This document shows, piece after piece, positions 26,801-35,300 of a stretch of 64,000 nucleotides of DNA. The notes under the pieces are model-generated. The model worked only from the letters and a program-made list of their open reading frames with translations. It was not told the DNA's origin and made no database searches. Position 1 is the first letter of the stretch, and every line of letters starts with the position of its first letter. Position numbers and translations under genes: made by a program. The DNA is taken from positions 930,001 through 994,000 of the forward strand of contig NZ_JANHOH010000001.1 of assembly GCF_024498135.1 (NCBI RefSeq). The letters run 5' to 3'. This stretch comes from Mucilaginibacter aquariorum. GTDB lineage: Bacteria; Bacteroidota; Bacteroidia; Sphingobacteriales; Sphingobacteriaceae.

Positions 26801-27072
26801 CAGATGGTGGCGCCCGGGTCAATCCAATTTATGAGATTGGAAGTCCGCTTTTTGCCAAAACAGAAATTGATTTAGGAGAAAGATTTGGCCGTGGTAAGAA
26901 GTTTACAATTATCGCCAAAGGAGCTTCGCGCAATAATATGTATGTACAAAAAGCAACTTTAAACGGGCGTGTTCTAAATTCGTTTAATTTCCCTGCTTCT
27001 GAGTTATTAAAAGGCGGTTCACTGGTACTACAGATGGGTTCACAACCAAATACTAAATGGGGAATCAATTGA
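23893..27072 (+). CDS. GH92-family alpha-mannosidase with N-terminal lyase-like module
   Basis: A 1059-residue secreted protein (signal peptide ending SSFSQ). Residues about 25-215 form a beta-sandwich module of the type attached to rhamnogalacturonan-lyase-like proteins (AIWHVGKADNSASEFA ... WIMFDEVRLEGP). From about 325 the GH92 catalytic region begins (DTRIGTAHSRWMIAPGP), continuing through GCDAFWNTFWNLNQVWNL, MEYSYDDWTVGQLAKSLGK, HYVEGNAWQLTFFVP and GDEDQGQMSAWLVMASLG. GH92 enzymes are Ca2+-dependent exo-alpha-mannosidases that act on N-glycans or mannans. The start of the domain is diverged from the usual IGTGG-x-GHT form, so substrate preference may differ. It stands alone on the plus strand, with no SusCD pair adjacent. 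Confidence 0.9.
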   Translation: MKRRLILICLLTNAIITSSFSQKKKAIWHVGKADNSASEFALAPNGFKKFVANDFGYEDKFFLIEHSKEKKDFPYVIPGPVDTWGGTWPTAGWRTNEVNILFGIQALPAKGDYKLVIKLRDYAKKFLPLIKVSINNQDEKIQLTAVGYDVNKQPQPKLNEPFIDTASLLGNLSSATPKTIEIPVSPDIIRKGGNNVMITVVQGSWIMFDEVRLEGPSQVVLKTPGQMFVNEVKAADYELETNGKKTQPLLVSARHLKGSPKISVELDSKVIFNTTVEKGNYELEALMPAVTSPQKSHYKILENGKVIEEGIVNRSKQRLQTPADYVDTRIGTAHSRWMIAPGPWMPFSMVKMSPDNQNSGWQAGYQPTYESVGTFSHIHEWTMAGLGIFASNGKLKTNIGDEIKPGSGYRSAIDKKGEEAPIGYYKVQLTDYDIKAEVTATTRCGFERFTFPADRDSARILVDLHIPSEYDYKLKEIKLKKINDYRIEGSAHQLSTNVWSTDASQDYTVYFVLEFDKPIKTIGGWINDKIQYGDTFEASDIKNAGLFLQFDAKTNPVIQVRSGISLVSIDNADLNLKTEITKPFGWNFNAVRQNQVNTWNDIFNRIKISTTNRLDKVRFYNSMYRSICSRNTWSDINGEWRGTDGKMQQLKNKDDVALGCDAFWNTFWNLNQVWNLITPEWSNRWVNSQLAMYDAYGWLAKGPAGMNYIPVMVGEHEIPQMVAAYQMGIRSFDADKVLKAAVKMQTTPAQKVFSGFAGNRDLVEYEKHKYVPSDKGRFSNSMEYSYDDWTVGQLAKSLGKTDVYNKFNARGYWWRNTIDSAGYSHMKLSNGEWTKNFDPFRSGANEHYVEGNAWQLTFFVPQDVPALVKMIGEKKFIDRLEWGFKESEPWRYNGMNDQYWDYPVVQGNQQSMHFAFLFNWAGKPWSTQKWSRSILDRFYGYGVGNAYLGDEDQGQMSAWLVMASLGLFQTDGGARVNPIYEIGSPLFAKTEIDLGERFGRGKKFTIIAKGASRNNMYVQKATLNGRVLNSFNFPASELLKGGSLVLQMGSQPNTKWGIN

Positions 27073-27253
27073 TTATAAGGTTATTACTGTAATATTTGGC
27101 GCTGTAAACAAAATGCTTTTCCGGTGGTTTTGAATTGAAATAGTACCGGATGAACAAAACGCCAAAAATCGCCTTTTTTAGTACAAGAAACGCCAATTTA
27201 ACGACCTTATTTGGCCTCATTAGTTCCGTATTTAGCCGTTTTGGAGGAGGTGT

Positions 27254-28000
27254 ATGAGCCAGCCCGAATTTTATGCCGGTACCAGCGGCCTGGTGTTGCC
27301 TGTCCCGAATAAGGCGGCTTACCCGCCCGAGTTTCAGGACAAAAGCAGGCTCTGTTATTACGCCTCTCTTTTCAACAGTATCGAGGTCAACAGCTCCTTT
27401 TATAAAATTCCGCAGGCTGCCACCATCCGTAAATGGCGCGAAAGCGTACCCGATAATTTTAGGTTCACCTTTAAGTTATGGAGAGGCATTACACACGAGA
27501 AGGACTTACAATTTAACCCGGATGATATCACTCGTTTTATGAATGCCATCAATGAGGCCGGCGAAAAAAAAGGCAGTTTATTGATCCAGTTCCCACCCAG
27601 TATCCGTGCCGGGCAACTCCCGCAGTTGGGTCGGTTGCTGGAGGCTGTTCGTGAGGCTGACGATGCCTGGGACATCGCCGTCGAGTTACGCCACTCTTCC
27701 TTGTATCAGGAACAAACCGACCAGCTGCTTACCAGCCTGAATATGGCAATGGTTATCCATGATTTGCCCGCTTCTGCCGCCCCGCCGGAACCGCTTGACC
27801 TCGATTTTATTTACCTGCGCTTTCACGGCCCAAACGGCGGTTATCGCGGCAGTTACGCCGACGACTTTTTAGCCGAATACGCGCAGAATATCAACCAGTG
27901 GATCGCCGAAGGCAAAAGGGTTTATACTTATTTTAACAACACCATGGGCGCAGCCGTACATAACCTGGCTACGCTAAACCAACTCATACAGGATCTGTAA
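27254..28000 (+). CDS. DUF72 domain protein
   Basis: A 248-residue cytoplasmic protein of the DUF72 (YecE-like) family, a TIM-barrel fold of unknown activity. Landmarks are FYAGTSGL at the start, LCYYASLFNSIEVNSSFYK, FTFKLWRGITHEKDL, and near the end LDFIYLRFHGPNGGYRGSY and VYTYFNNTMGAAVHNL. A purine-rich Shine-Dalgarno-like GGAGGAGG sits just before the ATG, unusual in this window. It is a single gene, with 180 bases separating it from GH92. Function unknown. Confidence 0.9.
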   Translation: MSQPEFYAGTSGLVLPVPNKAAYPPEFQDKSRLCYYASLFNSIEVNSSFYKIPQAATIRKWRESVPDNFRFTFKLWRGITHEKDLQFNPDDITRFMNAINEAGEKKGSLLIQFPPSIRAGQLPQLGRLLEAVREADDAWDIAVELRHSSLYQEQTDQLLTSLNMAMVIHDLPASAAPPEPLDLDFIYLRFHGPNGGYRGSYADDFLAEYAQNINQWIAEGKRVYTYFNNTMGAAVHNLATLNQLIQDL

Positions 28001-28023
28001 GGTAAACGCCAGCAAATGAGCGA

Positions 28024-28081
28024 GATTACCCCTATCCTGTCCTAACTACTTGGATTACCCCTATCCTGCCCTAATTACTTG
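28024..28081. repeat. Two tandem copies of a 29-bp repeat at gene end
   Basis: GATTACCCCTATCCTG(T/C)CCTAA(C/T)TACTTG occurs twice head-to-tail (28024-28052 and 28053-28081), differing at two bases. The second copy covers the stop codon of the phosphatase gene (28075-28077), so the repeat looks like a duplication of the gene's 3' end. Confidence 0.7.
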
Positions 28082-29049
28082 CTTAATTCTGTTTGATACA
28101 AAACTGTGCCAGCGGCGTTTATGGCTTTAACATTTAGCTTGTTTTTATTGATGGCAAAGTACATAAAGCCATGATCTGACGCCTGAAAGCGGCTGTAAGG
28201 GATCCCTGTGCTTACCCCAGTTAGTTCAGACCCTGCACCTGATATAAACTGATGTGTAAACCCTTCCGTTTTTAGGTGCTGTAAGGAATGATCATGGCCG
28301 GATAAATAAACATCCACTTTATGGGTTTCAAAAACCTGGGCAAGCTTTGCACGAACCGTTAACGTGTCATAATTTTTTATACGTGGCCCTACCGTATAGT
28401 ATGGATGGTGCCCTACTACAATTTTCCATTTAACATCTGCCGATGCATTTTTCAGGGTATCGTTTATCCAGATCATTTGCTTCTCTACCTCCTGCTTTTT
28501 ATTGTCATGAAGCATGGGGTCGGTATCTATCATCAGCATTAAAACTTTATCACCTGCGTTGCCTAACGAAAATTCCTTGGTATAATACAATGCGGGCATA
28601 TTCCACCTGCGGCTCACCTTGCTGTAACGCACCTGGGCTTCCGGTTCAGAGCCATAATCATGATTACCCAGAACAGGGTACCAGTCGCATTGCAGGGAGT
28701 GCGCCGTATAAATGTTTTCAAAGGAGTAGTGCCACAACGGGTCGTTCTCGCTTACTACTCCTCTTGGATAAAAATTATCACCAACCGATATTACAAAATT
28801 ATTTGGATTGGTTGCAGCCCAAACACCCATTTGTTTAGCAACCTCCTGCTGGTCGTACTCACCATTGCGGCCCCAATCGCCAACGGCTATAAAATGCACA
28901 TCATATTCATCTTTCAACACTGCCTTTGATAGGTCATCACTTTCCAGATGGGTAACGCCACTACTTTCTGCTAAAGATGCTAATGGTGAAATAAGGGCCG
29001 ATCCCAATGTGGTAAGGGCAGTGTTTTTGATGAAGTTTCTGCGTTTCAT
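28075..29049 (-). CDS. Secreted purple-acid-phosphatase-like metallophosphoesterase
   Basis: A 324-residue exported phosphoesterase (twin-Arg-like signal MKRRNFIKNTALTTLG). The metal-binding motifs of the calcineurin-like fold appear in order: VGDWG (GDxG), SVGDNFYPRG, VLGNHDY, VGHHPYYTVG and LSGHDHSLQ. This set and length match tartrate-resistant (ACP5-like) purple acid phosphatases. It releases phosphate from phosphomonoesters in the periplasm or at the surface. It follows the PI-PLC gene by 63 bases in the susC-susD-plc-pap operon, suggesting it removes the phosphate left after phosphodiester cleavage. Specific substrate unknown. Confidence 0.88.
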   Translation of the reverse strand: MKRRNFIKNTALTTLGSALISPLASLAESSGVTHLESDDLSKAVLKDEYDVHFIAVGDWGRNGEYDQQEVAKQMGVWAATNPNNFVISVGDNFYPRGVVSENDPLWHYSFENIYTAHSLQCDWYPVLGNHDYGSEPEAQVRYSKVSRRWNMPALYYTKEFSLGNAGDKVLMLMIDTDPMLHDNKKQEVEKQMIWINDTLKNASADVKWKIVVGHHPYYTVGPRIKNYDTLTVRAKLAQVFETHKVDVYLSGHDHSLQHLKTEGFTHQFISGAGSELTGVSTGIPYSRFQASDHGFMYFAINKNKLNVKAINAAGTVLYQTELSK

Positions 29050-29112
29050 GTTCTGTTGATACGTTATAATGATTTATAAAAAATGGAGTATGTGCCGGCT
29101 AAATAAGTAAGA

Positions 29113-30189
29113 TTATTGTACCTGTGCAAATAAGGGGTTCATCCTGAAATAGCCTCCGTTAGGAAAGTGGATAACATAATCGGATTTAAAATATTCGCTT
29201 TTTTTGTAATAATCTGTAGAAATGATCTGCGCACCCGACTTCATAGCAGCATTAAAGCTGCTTTTATCGTTTTCCCGGGCCTCTTTTGTATCGCTATCTG
29301 CCCTTGTGCGAATGATGTACCCTTTTTTTACTAAGCCCTGAATACCGGCGAGGTCTTTCTTAGAATTGTTCATTACATGAATAGCAGCCTCGGGCGTGCC
29401 TGGCTCTGAGTTAGTGAAAAGCACCCTACCTTTTAGCGATGGATGGCCGGCTACGTAAACTTCTGTTTTAGGGCCCCCTTCGTCCAGCAGGAAAATGAAC
29501 TTACCTTTTGCCTGTTTCAATGTTGGCCAATTTTGGTGCAGCACTGCTTCCTCTAATGTATTGTATCCCCCTCTTACCTTATCAGGGGTAATTACGTGAT
29601 CAATACCAAGGTAATCTGCTATTTCCTTATCCAGTTTATCATATATTGATGAAGTGAACCTGTCCGGAACGGTGAAGCCACTTTTTTTCATCGGCTCATC
29701 TTTCGCATTCATAGTAATAAATACGGGGTGATGATCGGGGTGCGCATCAGACCATTTCCTTAATTCCTGCAGGCACAGCTTAAAGGTGGGGCAATTACTG
29801 CGGTAATCGATATCCTGGATATGAAAAACTTTAAAACCGGGTTGTTTCATTAAACCCTCTGTATCGTAAGCCGGCTGGCCGGGTGCCCAGTCCAACCCTT
29901 TCGGATGCGCGTATTTTCCACCGGCAGTATCCGCATAAACATCTATCTCCAGATCTAACAAACCTAAATTAAGCTGTTCGGTAAGGCTGATATGACTGTA
30001 GTCTATCTTACTCATCGAAGTTGAATCTGCCTTTTGCAAGATTTTGAACAGCTTGGGGTCAATCGCTTTTTTATAGCTGTTATGTGACCCAATAACCTGT
30101 ATACGGTTAATGGGAATATTATCGCCGGGTTCATTTAGGGTTGAAAGAGGCAATAGTGTGATGAGCAATAAACCAGATAAATATCTCAT
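29113..30189 (-). CDS. Secreted Ca2+-dependent PI-PLC-like phosphodiesterase (PLC-C1 family)
   Basis: A 358-residue protein with a signal peptide, belonging to the TIM-barrel phosphoinositide-specific phospholipase C group (PI-PLC-C1 type). The first catalytic His is in IQVIGSHNSYKKAI, the acidic metal ligands in LLDLEIDVYAD, and the second His in KVFHIQDIDYRS. The eukaryotic-like Ca2+ residues set it apart from the metal-free Bacillus PI-PLC. It would cleave glycerophosphoinositol-type phosphodiesters, giving inositol phosphates and a diacylglycerol or glycerol. It follows susD with a strong hairpin between (30203-30227) and precedes a purple-acid-phosphatase gene. Other phosphodiesters are possible substrates. 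Confidence 0.85.
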   Translation of the reverse strand: MRYLSGLLLITLLPLSTLNEPGDNIPINRIQVIGSHNSYKKAIDPKLFKILQKADSTSMSKIDYSHISLTEQLNLGLLDLEIDVYADTAGGKYAHPKGLDWAPGQPAYDTEGLMKQPGFKVFHIQDIDYRSNCPTFKLCLQELRKWSDAHPDHHPVFITMNAKDEPMKKSGFTVPDRFTSSIYDKLDKEIADYLGIDHVITPDKVRGGYNTLEEAVLHQNWPTLKQAKGKFIFLLDEGGPKTEVYVAGHPSLKGRVLFTNSEPGTPEAAIHVMNNSKKDLAGIQGLVKKGYIIRTRADSDTKEARENDKSSFNAAMKSGAQIISTDYYKKSEYFKSDYVIHFPNGGYFRMNPLFAQVQ

Positions 30190-30202
30190 GTATATAATAT
30201 TA

Positions 30203-30227
30203 AACAGCCGGTTGTTACCCGGCTGTT
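30203..30227 (-). terminator. Hairpin between susD and PI-PLC gene (terminator/attenuator)
   Basis: AACAGCCGG (30203-30211) pairs perfectly with CCGGCTGTT (30219-30227) across a 7-base loop, and on the minus strand a T-rich tract (TTTAATATTATATA) follows. It lies 18 bases after the susD stop and 14 before the PI-PLC start. Since both genes read the same way, it is probably a partial terminator or mRNA-stabilising stem that sets susCD expression above that of the enzymes. Confidence 0.7.
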
Positions 30228-30244
30228 GTTATTCATTTATTTTA

Positions 30245-31831
30245 TTAATAACCCGGGTTTTGTACCAGGTTCGGGTTCAGCCTTATTTCTGCTGCCGGTA
30301 CAGGGTATATCCTGCGGGTAACACTCTTATCCATGGTTAGCACATCGTTAGGCAGCGGGTATTCTACTTCAAATTTCCCGAAACGGATCAGGTCATTACG
30401 GCGCCATGCTTCCCACGAGAACTCGCGGGCACGTTCGTCCAGCAAGCCGTCTAAATCAATACCTGCAACCGCCGGGGCACCTGCACGCGCGCGAATTTTG
30501 TTTACCAATACGTCTGGTGTTTGTAATTCGCCATTAACCGTTGTAGCCGTTGCGCCACGTAATATAGCTTCAGCTTTCATCATCATTACATCGGCTAACC
30601 TAAAAACTGGCACATCGTTACCATTTAATCTGGTAGCCTGTATAATGGTAGGATCCGGATAGTATTTTATAGATCTCACACCTTCTGATTGGCTGGCAAT
30701 GGTGTTACCCAAATCCATCGGCTTACCCGGAACTAAAGTTAGTTTTGGCTCGATATAAATTTGAGTGGTAGTACCCGGGTAATAAACAGGCTGGTTAGTA
30801 AAGCCGCCGCCGCCATCAGGTGCAAATTGCGGGCCTGCAAGCCAGGTTTTAGTACGTACATCTCCGGGTAATTTAAACCTGTTATAAAATTCGGGTGTGG
30901 TGCTCATTGCTATGCTTAAGCCCACATTAAACCCATAAGCGTTTACCAGATAGTAAAAGAAACCAAACCTGGTAAATTGGTTACCGGGGATTTGCTGGTC
31001 ATAAGGGATGGCAAATATGGTTTCGTTGATCAGCGGGCCATTATTTGGCAAAAATATATCACGGTATTTGGCGTCGAGGCTATAATTACTATTCTTTAAA
31101 ACGCTATCGGCCATGGCAACAGCTTCGGTATATTTTGCCGTACCTGTGTACACTTGCGCATTTAAGTACATTTTTTCTAACAAAGCAAAAGCCATGGCCT
31201 TAGTAGGGCGGCCATAATACAAAGTAGCATTGCTGCCATTTTTTACAGGCAACAATGGTATAACATTTAGTAATTCGCTTTCGATAAACTGGAAAGCCTT
31301 AGCGCGTGATTGTGTAGCAGGCGGGTTGGCAACCGGGAAATCGGTAATGAGGGGAATGTTACCATACAGGTCCATCATAAAGTAATTGTAAAGCGCCCGC
31401 ATTGCCCTTACTTCGGCAATAGAGGCGGTCTTTTTCTCTTCCGAAGACGGTGAAGCGTTTATAACACTTATGATACGGTTACATGTATTTACACCTCCAA
31501 AGCCCCATTGCCATACACCTGTAACGTTGGCATGGTCAAATGTCCAGGTGTGGTAATGTAATTGGCGATACTGTCCACCGTCGTCAAAGTTACCATCGCG
31601 GGCGGGTAGTATGGCTTCATCTGTAGATAGCTCCTGCATCCTCCAATAAGGCACCGCGTAGCTCGACGATAAGTTGGAATAAATAGTACCTAATAATGCA
31701 TTATAATCTGCATCTGTTATCGGGAAGTTAGATTTTACGTACTGCGATTCTACAGGCACATCTAATTTAGTACATGAATAGGTGCCGGTAAGCACTGCTA
31801 ATACGGCACATAATAAAATTATCTTTTTCAT
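30245..31831 (-). CDS. SusD/RagB-family nutrient-binding lipoprotein (phosphoester locus)
   Basis: A 528-residue SusD-like lipoprotein (lipobox TGTYSC, Cys near residue 20). The family helices are visible: SSEEKKTASIAEVRAMRALYNYF, and the C-terminal signature LLDERAREFSWEAWRRNDLIRFGKF. It caps the SusC transporter encoded 18 bases upstream. It is followed by PI-PLC and phosphatase genes rather than glycosidases, so its ligand may be a phosphorylated compound (inference). Confidence 0.95.
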   Translation of the reverse strand: MKKIILLCAVLAVLTGTYSCTKLDVPVESQYVKSNFPITDADYNALLGTIYSNLSSSYAVPYWRMQELSTDEAILPARDGNFDDGGQYRQLHYHTWTFDHANVTGVWQWGFGGVNTCNRIISVINASPSSEEKKTASIAEVRAMRALYNYFMMDLYGNIPLITDFPVANPPATQSRAKAFQFIESELLNVIPLLPVKNGSNATLYYGRPTKAMAFALLEKMYLNAQVYTGTAKYTEAVAMADSVLKNSNYSLDAKYRDIFLPNNGPLINETIFAIPYDQQIPGNQFTRFGFFYYLVNAYGFNVGLSIAMSTTPEFYNRFKLPGDVRTKTWLAGPQFAPDGGGGFTNQPVYYPGTTTQIYIEPKLTLVPGKPMDLGNTIASQSEGVRSIKYYPDPTIIQATRLNGNDVPVFRLADVMMMKAEAILRGATATTVNGELQTPDVLVNKIRARAGAPAVAGIDLDGLLDERAREFSWEAWRRNDLIRFGKFEVEYPLPNDVLTMDKSVTRRIYPVPAAEIRLNPNLVQNPGY

Positions 31832-31849
31832 CTATATTGTTATTGATAG

Positions 31850-34800
31850 TTAAAATGATGCGGTTATACCTACGCTTAAAGTGCGGGTTTTAGGATAAAA
31901 GTCCTTATTATCGATACCCGGGGTTAAACCGCCTATGTTGATCTCAGGGTCGATGCCCCTATAGTTTGTTATTATGAATATATTATTGCCGGATAAGTAC
32001 AGGCGAACACTCTTTATAGTTTTTAGATTTGGCCTGATGGTGTACCCTAATGTCGCGTTATCTAAACGGAGGTAAGCACCGCTCTCCAGAAAACGATCTG
32101 ACATCAGGTAAGCGTTTACATCCTTAAACGATTCGCCAAGGGTAAACCTTGGGATATTCTGTATTTTAGCATCAGCCGGGTTATTAAGGGAAGCAAGTGT
32201 TCCGTTTAATATTTTGTTGCCGGTAACCCCGCGAACTAAAAAGTTAAAATCGAAATTTTTGTAAATGAAAGTGTTGCTCCAGCCGTATACAAACTTAGGC
32301 TGTGCACTGCCTGCTATGCGCTGATCTGTACTTAGCGGTTGGCTTGCGATTATTGAGCCATCGGCTTTTTGATAGGTACTTACACCATTTTCATTTTTGC
32401 CTACGTAGTGCCACAAATTATACGTACCAACTGCATAACCAGGCTGTATGATCTGGCTGCTTAATGATGATTGGCCTTTACCACCTAACTGTGCTGTTTG
32501 GATATAGTCGATGGGAAACTTAGTGTTAGATATACTTTCTACTATGTTTTTATTGTGCGATACATTAAATGATGTACGCCAGGTAAAACTTTGAGATTTT
32601 ACAGGGACAGCATTTAACACCACCTCGATTCCACTATTTTTAATTCTGCCAACATTGGTTGTAAAAAATGGATAGAAATATTGTGTTGTTGATACCTGGT
32701 AGGTATAGATCAGATCTGATGTTTTCTTGATGTAATAATCAACTGAACCGGTTAAGCGGTTGTTTAACAAGCCAAAATCTAAACCGATGTTGGTAGTAGA
32801 AGTGCTTTCCCACTTTAAGTCAAGGTTTTCATTACGAACCGGGCCAATAGGGTTAGTGATATTTCCGTTGCTCAGAAATTTCCCCCCACCCGGAGGGATC
32901 CCATAAATTAACTGAGCGGTAAAAGCATCAAAACCCAAACTGTTACCAGATACACCATAGCCGGCTCTCAATTTTAGGTCGGAAATAACAGGCAGGCTCT
33001 CCATGAATTTTTCACTTATAATTCTCCATCCCGCAGAAACTGCAGGAAAGTAGCCATGGCGCTCATTTAAACCAAAAGCTGATGATCCGTCTTCTCTTAG
33101 CGATGCCTGTAAAAGGTATTTATCGTTATATTTATATTGTACACGACCGTAGTAGGATATTAATCGTAAGGTGGATATATAATTTTGATTGAACTGGATC
33201 TGCGCCAGGCTCGTTGGATTTGAAAGAAATAGGTTATTATAAGTAAGGTTATCATTAGAAAACCCTTGTGTTTGCACACCAAACCCATCGTTTGTACGAT
33301 CTTGCTGATAAGAGTAACCTCCTAATAATTTAATTGAATGCAGGCCAAAATCCCTGTCGTAATTTAAATACGCCTCTGCAACATTTGTAGTACTGTTATA
33401 GGCACTACGATTTGCAACACCATTTGCGCCTATTGCCAAACCCGATTTGCTGTTTAAATAGGTGTTAATGTTGTTTTGATCTTTTTGGGTAGACCCGCTA
33501 AGCGTAAACCGCAAACCTTTTAAAATATCAACCTGAACAACACCATTTATCAGGGTTTTGTTGTTATCTGTTTTTGTAAAATTATTATCAATTAACGATA
33601 GTGGGTTTAACGGGCCACTGCCTGTACGTGTCAAATTCTCTTTATAACTTCCATCCGGGTTATACGGACTAACAGTTGGCAAATAAAATAACATGCCGGG
33701 AAGTACCTGGGCTTGAAACACATCGTTTTTTTTGGTAACGCTGTTTGTTAAGCTAAGGCCCAGTTTAAGCCTGTCGTCAAAAAAGCGCTGATTAATGTAC
33801 CCTTTAAAAACAGTACGCTCCAGGTCGGTATTTTTTAAGACACCGTTGTTTTTATAATAGTTTACGCTTGCGCCGTAGTCTGAATTTGTACCCGCCCCGC
33901 CATAAGAAAGATTATGGTTTTGTGAGTAGCTTGTTTTTAAAGCCAGATCCTGCCAATTGGTATTAGAGCCATCGTCATCTATGGGCTTTGCCAATGGCTT
34001 TACCCCGTTATCTGCCAAATATTTACGTAATTCATCGGCTGTTAGCATATCTATCGTTTTAGATACCTTTTCCATTGCGCCGTAAGCGCTGTAGCTAAGC
34101 CTGGTTTGACCAGTCTTTGATTTTTTTGTGGTTACGATAATTACCCCGTTAGAGGCCCGTGAACCGTAAATTGCTGTTGAAGATGCATCCTTTAAAACAT
34201 CTATGCTTTCAATATCAGCCGGTGCTAAAAGGTCTATTGAAGCCCCTGGTACGCCATCGATAACATAAAAGGGCTCTTGAGCTGCGCCTTCACGAAAGGT
34301 AGATGGCCCCCTTAAAATAGTAGCCGGCTGTTTATTAGGGTCGCCACTTTTAGTAATATTTAAACCTGCAACCTTACCTTGCAAAAGCTCTGCGGGGGTG
34401 GTTAATACACCTGCATTAAAATCCTCGGCCTTTACAGAAGTAATAGCGCCGGTTACATCTTTTTTGCTTGATGTTCCGTATCCTATTACCACTACATCTT
34501 TTAATTGTTTAGCATCAGGTAACATGTTAACGTTAATTGTAGTATTTGTGCCAACCCTAACCTCTTTTGAAGTGTACCCAATTGAAGTAAATTTCAGCAC
34601 GGCATTTTCACCGCTCACATTAAGCGAGTAATTACCTTTTATGTCGGTCATAACGCCTACAGTTGTACCTGCAACTACTACAGAAACGCCGGGAAGCGGC
34701 TCATTTTTTTCATCGGTAACGGTACCTTTAATTGTTTTTCCGGTTTGCGAAAATGCCGGCGAAACACTAAAAATAATGGCGCACAATAACAGCACCCATT

Positions 34801-34852
34801 GCCGGGAATGAATGCAGGAGCCACTTAAAAAGCGCTTGTAGATTTGTTTCAT
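31850..34852 (-). CDS. SusC/RagA-family TonB-dependent transporter (phosphoester locus)
   Basis: A 1000-residue SusC-like transporter: signal peptide ending SPAFSQ, CarbopepD_reg domain (IKGTVTDEKNEPLPGVSVVV), TonB-box/plug (DVVVIGYGTSSKKDVTGAIT), SusC signature DVLKDASSTAIYGSRASNGV, and a C-terminal barrel ending TLSVGITASF. It works with the adjacent SusD. It is the first gene of the operon and is divergent from the PHP-domain hydrolase gene across 448 bases. It is typical of the family; the substrate is inferred from its neighbours only. Confidence 0.95.
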   Translation of the reverse strand: MKQIYKRFLSGSCIHSRQWVLLLCAIIFSVSPAFSQTGKTIKGTVTDEKNEPLPGVSVVVAGTTVGVMTDIKGNYSLNVSGENAVLKFTSIGYTSKEVRVGTNTTINVNMLPDAKQLKDVVVIGYGTSSKKDVTGAITSVKAEDFNAGVLTTPAELLQGKVAGLNITKSGDPNKQPATILRGPSTFREGAAQEPFYVIDGVPGASIDLLAPADIESIDVLKDASSTAIYGSRASNGVIIVTTKKSKTGQTRLSYSAYGAMEKVSKTIDMLTADELRKYLADNGVKPLAKPIDDDGSNTNWQDLALKTSYSQNHNLSYGGAGTNSDYGASVNYYKNNGVLKNTDLERTVFKGYINQRFFDDRLKLGLSLTNSVTKKNDVFQAQVLPGMLFYLPTVSPYNPDGSYKENLTRTGSGPLNPLSLIDNNFTKTDNNKTLINGVVQVDILKGLRFTLSGSTQKDQNNINTYLNSKSGLAIGANGVANRSAYNSTTNVAEAYLNYDRDFGLHSIKLLGGYSYQQDRTNDGFGVQTQGFSNDNLTYNNLFLSNPTSLAQIQFNQNYISTLRLISYYGRVQYKYNDKYLLQASLREDGSSAFGLNERHGYFPAVSAGWRIISEKFMESLPVISDLKLRAGYGVSGNSLGFDAFTAQLIYGIPPGGGKFLSNGNITNPIGPVRNENLDLKWESTSTTNIGLDFGLLNNRLTGSVDYYIKKTSDLIYTYQVSTTQYFYPFFTTNVGRIKNSGIEVVLNAVPVKSQSFTWRTSFNVSHNKNIVESISNTKFPIDYIQTAQLGGKGQSSLSSQIIQPGYAVGTYNLWHYVGKNENGVSTYQKADGSIIASQPLSTDQRIAGSAQPKFVYGWSNTFIYKNFDFNFLVRGVTGNKILNGTLASLNNPADAKIQNIPRFTLGESFKDVNAYLMSDRFLESGAYLRLDNATLGYTIRPNLKTIKSVRLYLSGNNIFIITNYRGIDPEINIGGLTPGIDNKDFYPKTRTLSVGITASF

Positions 34853-35300
34853 AAATGATGTGATTATTTGTGATGTAGATATTTAAATTTCATTAAATGC
34901 AAAATAACAGATGCTTTGTTATCAAAACATCAACTGATTATTAGCTTATTTGCCATTATCTACCCTACAGATGAACTATCTGGCTTCAATATGAATTTAA
35001 AGTAACTAAACGTTTACGTAGGTATGTAATTGGCGAAAGGATGGTATACGATGATGCCGCTTTTTTAGTTTCCCATTATTGAGATGTACAATAATGATAG
35101 CAGACCTCACCTATTTGCCTACTATTGGAAATACTTGTTTAAAGCTTAACACAAACTTAATCGGGCTGATTGCAGTCCAAACGCATAGCTCGTTAAATTT
35201 GCACCCGGTTAAACAGCACCAAGCTAAGGCATCTCTTATCTCTGTATTTAAGATATTTGTAGAATGGAAATTTTCAGCCTGAACCTTAATAATAATTAAC
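34853..35300. promoter_or_regulatory. Divergent promoter region of the phosphoester locus
   Basis: 448 AT-rich bases between the divergent susC and PHP-hydrolase genes. No gene was supported; short frames here have poor composition. I found no perfect TAnnTTTG match facing either gene, so the promoters could not be placed. Confidence 0.4.
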
